DNA of 64,000 nt from Dermanyssus gallinae (lineage: Eukaryota; Arthropoda; Arachnida; Mesostigmata; Dermanyssidae), in NCBI GenBank assembly GCA_003439945.1, contig QVRM01006074.1, positions 62,001 through 126,000 on the forward strand, read 5' to 3'. Positions within the stretch are counted from its first letter, which is position 1. The number at the start of each line of letters is the position of its first letter. Under the pieces are notes generated by a model, which was not told the origin of the DNA, did not search any database, and worked only from the letters and a program-made list of their open reading frames with translations. A program made the translations under genes and the position numbers. Positions 59,501-64,000 of the stretch are shown one piece after another.

Positions 59501-59685
59501 GAAAGAAGACACGCGGAGTACCGCTGCTCCATGCTCACGCAGAGTTCGTGACCGATTTCGACTTCTGCGCCTATGACGATGGTTTACTGGCCACGTGCTC
59601 GCACGATGCTTACGTCAAGATCTGGAGAGTGCCGCCCCAGCTGCAGATGGAAGCGTGCCAAACGAACGCGCCCGTCGACCCACTG
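59501..59685 (+). CDS. pod1: POD1 / coronin-7 coding exon 3 (first WD repeat)
   Basis: After AATATAACAG the exon completes a split Gly and reads KKTRGVPLLHAHAEFVTDFD then FCAYDDGLLATCSHDAYVKI and WRVPPQ (residues 67-109). This is the first WD40 repeat of the coronin propeller, with the family's VTDFDF and KIWR motifs. It ends PVDPL|GTAGGT in phase 0 (residue 127). Confidence 0.95.
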
Positions 59686-59723
59686 GTAGGTGTTCAACCA
59701 AGGCGTGATTAAACTCGGCTGAC

Positions 59724-59759
<36 letters not shown>

Positions 59760-59800
59760 CACGTTTACTTACGCAATATTGTAATATTTATTAAATAAAC

Positions 59801-59831
<31 letters not shown>

Positions 59832-60103
59832 CGCAGTTAAGTTTATACCACCGAATACACGCCATTTACCAGTGGCTTCTACAATGTGCAGTCCGCTGAC
59901 AATCTGGAACGGCATTATAGTTTAGACCATCTACCGGTTTACACTCTGGCGTTGTGCAGTTTGTCAAAGTCGTCGTCTCGGAACAGACTCCCTGTCAAGT
60001 CTCCTTCATAAGATACTGCCTCTCCTGTGGCAGCTTATGGCTCGTTTCCCACTTCTACGTCTAATAAAATGCGGCTAAAATTCGTTTGTACGTGATTTTT
60101 TAG
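59686..60103 (+). other. Intron 3 with two (TA)n arrays
   Basis: The arrays are at 59727-59754 and 59803-59831. The acceptor is GATTTTTTAG. Confidence 0.85.
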
Positions 60104-60364
60104 GTAACACTGAAGCCGTCAAGTAGCGTGTGCCGTCTCGAGACGGTCGTGTGGAATCCGGTGGTCGATTGTGTATTGGCTTCGTCGGCAAATAGCAGAA
60201 TCGTGCTATGGGATGTGGCACGGGCCAAGGAGATCTCTACAAACAGTCACCACGAAGAGCTTGTTCAGAGCGTGTCATGGAAGGCGGATGGCAGTCGGCT
60301 TGTATCCGCCGGGCGGGACAAAACTGTCCGCATTTGGGATCCACGCGTCCAGGATTCCTGCATG
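60104..60364 (+). CDS. pod1: POD1 / coronin-7 coding exon 4 (WD repeats 2-3)
   Basis: The 87 codons begin VTLKPSSSVCRLETVVWNPV. They include VLASSANSRIVLWDVARAKE and EELVQSVSWKADGSRLVSAG then RDKTVRIWDPRVQDSCM, two WD40 repeats (residues 128-214). Acceptor TTTTTTAG and donor ATG|GTACGT both give phase 0. The 1579-bp intron that follows contains the window's longest pure (TA)n array, 61133-61248. Confidence 0.95.
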
Positions 60365-61131
60365 GTACGTCCCAGTTTATTAATTTCTCCTAGCCCGAGT
60401 TATGCCAAAAGGCCATCAAAAATGGTGTATCTCGTATAGACAATGTCGAGAAGTCCCGGGGAGCGGCATTTAGGGTACTTTCTGAACTCGAATTTTGACC
60501 GCATTTAGTTTGTCTGTAAACTACTTTGTCTTTTGCGTTAAAATATTTAAAACCATCAAGTGACTCTTGCCGCACCCTATATTAAGTCTAGAGATTTTCT
60601 TTTGTAGAATTTTTTGTGAATGTTTTCGTCTTTTCTTTAATGATTAGTTTGGGGTGTTAATTTACCACGCAAAATAGATTCAGTAGCCCTTTCGCAAATA
60701 TACTGGCTATGAAAAGAGAACAAATAAGAAACAGCTACAGCTGTGACAACGGGGTGGGTTGATAATACATTCTGATGATAAATATGTCGCGTACCACGGG
60801 ACAGTTAGGTGGCAATTTCGTGAACGAAGAAATTCAGGCCGCGCAGATCAAACACCAAGGTTGTTTTAAATGATTTATGGCTACAAGGGAATCATCTTTC
60901 ACGAAATGTTGCCACATTTTCCATTACATTTTTAGAAGTTTGCGCGAGAACGTCCGAATCCAGAGGCCTAAACGCTGGGCAAACAATTCTTGGATCCACA
61001 TCTCACAGGCGCACACATTGTTACTTCTTTCGGATTATTTGATGTAAATTTGGATTTCTATATTTTCCGCAAATTTCCTAGTTGCCGGAATTGCATTCGA
61101 GGTACTTTTCCTGTTTCCACGAATAAAAAGC

Positions 61132-61252
<121 letters not shown>

Positions 61253-61943
61253 GCTGATTTAGTTATAACCGTATAGATCTGCAAGTTAGCGGCTACTGTA
61301 CCGCTGGCTGTCAGACGTTCGTCCAGGGCTCAACTCATTGTCTGAGTCTTCTGACGAGCTTTTCATAGCTCTTTTATCACTCTTTTAGCCCCCAGTTACC
61401 CTTTTAGGCCACAGTCAGCCATGTAATGCCATTCCTTCTCTCTATTGCTCACTGATGACAACATTTTGCATCACCGATGCTTACGTTTGTTCACAGAAAG
61501 TGGCGTCAAACGGGTCGGGGAAACAAACCATAAAACTACAGTGGTGATAGTGAGCGTTATAACATGTGACTGCAAATATGCGCAGACTTAAATATTGTAC
61601 TCGTGAGGCATGACATGTTATGCTGATCCAGCCTAAATTGAGACTGAGTAGACACGATATGCAGGAGTAGGTATACGTACATAGTGGTATGCATGTGGAC
61701 GATTTGTGTGGCCGGGTCGGCGATTTCGGCATTAGGAGTAGCGGGGGGGAGGGGAGGGGCTGACTCCGGCACATCACGTACGTTTTTGAAGCAATTGTTA
61801 CTAAGATTTGCAGATTTGAGTTAAGGAAAGGTAGTGTGACATTACATGCTATCCTGATTCCCGAATGATACATTCCATGGAACTAAGTACACTCAAGGTT
61901 TAACATCTGGTTTCGATCCATATGCGGTTGGTGTGATGTGCAG

Positions 61944-62139
61944 ATGGCAGAGGGTCACGCGAACAATCGTGACTCACGAGTTGTGTGGCTAGGCAATACG
62001 GATCACGTGTTGTCGTCCGGGCTTGGACCGAACAGAGAACGCGAAGTGGCCCTCCGGGACGTTCGCAAACTGGCGAGCCCCTTGAAGGTGTATGTTGGCG
62101 ATTCATCCCTCGGCATCTATCTACCGCTCTACGATACAG
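61944..62139 (+). CDS. pod1: POD1 / coronin-7 coding exon 5 (WD repeats 4-5)
   Basis: After GATGTGCAG the exon reads MAEGHANNRDSRVVWLGNTD, SSGLGPNREREVALRDVRKL and SSLGIYLPLYDT (residues 215-279). The H-x-x-NRDSR-x-VWLG and G-x-NREREV segments are diagnostic of coronins. It ends ACA G|GTCTTT in phase 1. The following 433-bp intron holds (TA)n at 62339-62373 and 62432-62473. Confidence 0.95.
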
Positions 62140-62338
62140 GTCTTTATGACATAGACATCCATTTACATTTATTATTTCACTTAACTAACAGCGTTGGTTG
62201 CATGCTTATGTCGACGTTTGTGTCTCTTTTACGCATGTACCTATATTCCTAACTATGACGTGGAATTTCGAACATTAAGATTGACGTCATCGCTCAATTT
62301 ATATGTTCGTTTACTAACTCTTGATTTTAAAGGCAAGC

Positions 62339-62374
<36 letters not shown>

Positions 62375-62428
62375 TGATATATTAATCATTTACAATACGT
62401 TTGCACACTCGGCAGTGCTCCCCTTAAC

Positions 62429-62476
<48 letters not shown>

Positions 62477-62572
62477 GTAACGTGCTTACGCCTATATGCG
62501 TGTAAACACATCTACAAATTGTGTGTGTTTGGTTATTGATAAGCGTCTTATTTGGTCGCTGTTTCATTTCAG

Positions 62573-63624
62573 ACACAAACATGCTTTCTTGGTGGCTAAG
62601 GGTGACATTACTGTGAACTTCTGGGAGGTCGACATATCCCGGGAGCCATTCATGTACGAGTGTTCGAAATATCTAGCCGACGTCCAGACGAAGGGAGCGT
62701 GTCTGGTGCCTAAGCGCGCACTGAGCGTGATGGAAGGGGAGGTGAACCGAATTCAGATTCTGACCAAAGACAGCATTGTGCCGATCAGCTACCACGTTCC
62801 GCGCAAGACGTACCGCGACTTTCATGCAGACATATTTCCCGACACTCGAGCGCCCGTTCCGGCGATGCTGGCCCACGACTGGCTCGCCGGCAAGACCAAC
62901 TCGAAGGTCGCGCTGCTGTCGCTCGACCCGTCGCGACGGACGAAGGATCTCACTCGGTTCGAGCACGAGCTCGGCTCGGGCGTGGCCAGCCAGTGGCTAA
63001 CCGCCGACGTCGGTGTCGCCGAACCGGACGGCAGTCGGGGCGGCAGCATTATCAAGAAGGAGGGCAGTGAGCCCCTCAAGGAGCGCAACTCGTTCATGCG
63101 TCAACAGACGGTGGCCGTCGAGAAGCCCACGCTGGCACCGAGACCCGCGCCCCGCACGAAGCTGGTGCCGGCCAGGAGCGTCGACGAATCTTCGAACAAC
63201 AAGCTGAACAACAACAACAATAACAACAACAAGGACAGCCAGAATAATGGTAACACCAATCGGAACAATCAGAGCGGCGGCGGCGGCGGCCTCGACAACA
63301 AGGTCAAGCGGCAGCCATCGAAGGGCAGCGGGTTCAAGGTGCGCGTGTCCAAGTACCGCCACCTGAACGGCAACCTCGGCACACGGGAGACGCAGATCAG
63401 CAATCTGCCGGCGCTGTGTAAGACGATTCCCGGCGAGAGCGAAGGGTTTCGTGCGAACGCCACACGAGTGGCTATACCGTTGGCCACGTCCGGCGGACAT
63501 CTCGCCATTCTTGAGATGGGCAAACGAGGCCGACTTAACGCCGGCGTACTGCCGTCGCTCATCTGCGGGACGAACATCATGGACTTCTCGTGGGACCCGT
63601 TTGACGACAGTCGAATTGCAATCG
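62573..63624 (+). CDS. pod1: POD1 / coronin-7 coding exon 6, with an apparent -1 frameshift
   Basis: After CATTTCAG the exon completes Asp and reads DTNML, then in the next frame FLVAKGDITVNFWEVD. One base is missing in the run at 62584-62587 (ATGCTTTCTT, where ATG CTT TTC TT is expected). It continues through the propeller end (GACLVPKRALSVMEGEVNRI, SYHVPRKTYRDFHADIFPDT). A Ser/Lys/Asn-rich linker with a poly-Asn tract follows (about residues 486-501). The second coronin repeat starts at about residue 533 (GFKVRVSKYRHLNG, then FRANATRVAIPLATSGGHLA and MDFSWDPFDDSRIAIG). It ends ATC G|GTGAGT in phase 1. Two coronin units in one chain define the POD1/coronin-7 class. The remainder of the second propeller and the acidic tail lie beyond the window. 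Confidence 0.94.
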
Positions 63625-64000
63625 GTGAGTTTTGCATTCACACTTTGAGATAACGAAAACACTCTATGGCAAACGATAAAGCAACCACTGCTACTACAGC
63701 TGAGCTAAGTCGAATCATAACGATGATGACGATGATGATGATGATGGTGATTGGACAGTGGATCCATGATGTGGGCCGTGATGACTTAATCTGTACTACA
63801 TAGATGTGCACATACAGGTGTGTTCTGTGGATGAGTTCTGTGGACGTATGATGTGCTTGCTGTCACTATTTCTACTATTACTACCACTCTCGTTACCTTT
63901 TTCGCATGTCGCTCACTTCAGCGGAGACTTCGGTCGAGGCTCAGACGCCAACGCCGTAAGTTCACACGAAACGCATTTCCAAGTCTCGTTTCGTTTACAC
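63625..64000 (+). other. Intron 6 of the coronin gene, with a doubtful small exon
   Basis: It contains a GAT run at 63721-63748. A possible 34-bp exon lies at 63922-63955 (CACTTCAG before, GTAAGT after). Translated in phase it gives AETSVEAQTPT, which does not look like the GED-x-x-I-x-x-W segment expected next. The true next exon may therefore be outside the window. Confidence 0.5.

Overview
The window is nuclear DNA from an animal. It contains one recognisable spliced gene, many non-LTR retrotransposon remnants, tRNA-derived SINEs, mariner DNA transposons and very abundant (TA)n and trinucleotide repeats. The only host gene I can support is a tandem-coronin gene (POD1 / coronin-7 family) on the + strand. 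Its start codon is at 52546 and it runs off the right edge. Its N-terminus resembles insect Pod1, and mariner elements and LINEs of this kind are common in arthropods, so an arthropod is likely. The exact lineage is not determinable from the sequence alone.

Layout. 1-9.6 kb is AT-rich and gene-free. It holds a tRNA-like sequence near 1.76 kb, a diverged ~300-bp repeat pair (2.37 and 5.60 kb) and a complete but dead mariner (2833-4125) with perfect terminal inverted repeats, inserted in a TA microsatellite. A GC-rich island of unknown nature lies at 8.5-9.5 kb. From 9.6 to 24.9 kb there is a second, decayed mariner, several LINE fragments (reverse transcriptase, C-terminal zinc-binding domain, zinc-knuckle ORF1) and SINEs. 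From 25 to 46.5 kb the DNA is dominated by cryptically simple trinucleotide sequence (AAC/GTT, CAG/CTG, GAT/ATC, TAG), a 12-bp minisatellite and more SINEs; its long open frames are by-products of these repeats. From 46.7 to 50.7 kb, three LINE remnants lie in the + orientation just upstream of the coronin gene.

Coronin gene. Six coding exons can be placed with GT/AG splice sites and consistent phase: 52546-52605, 58570-58706, 59501-59685, 60104-60364, 61944-62139 and 62573-63624. They encode the first beta-propeller, an Asn-rich linker and the start of the second coronin repeat. Two one-base indels relative to the expected frame, one extra base in exon 2 and one missing base at a T-run in exon 6, break the frame as written. 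They look like consensus errors or a defective allele.

Most notable observations: a multi-copy tRNA-derived SINE family (A) with target-site duplications, two subfamilies and a conserved 3' hairpin; a second SINE family (B) with a different head; the coronin indels; and several palindromes and hairpins, including a 24-bp perfect palindrome about 250 bp upstream of the coronin ATG. I found no evidence of a novel multi-gene system.
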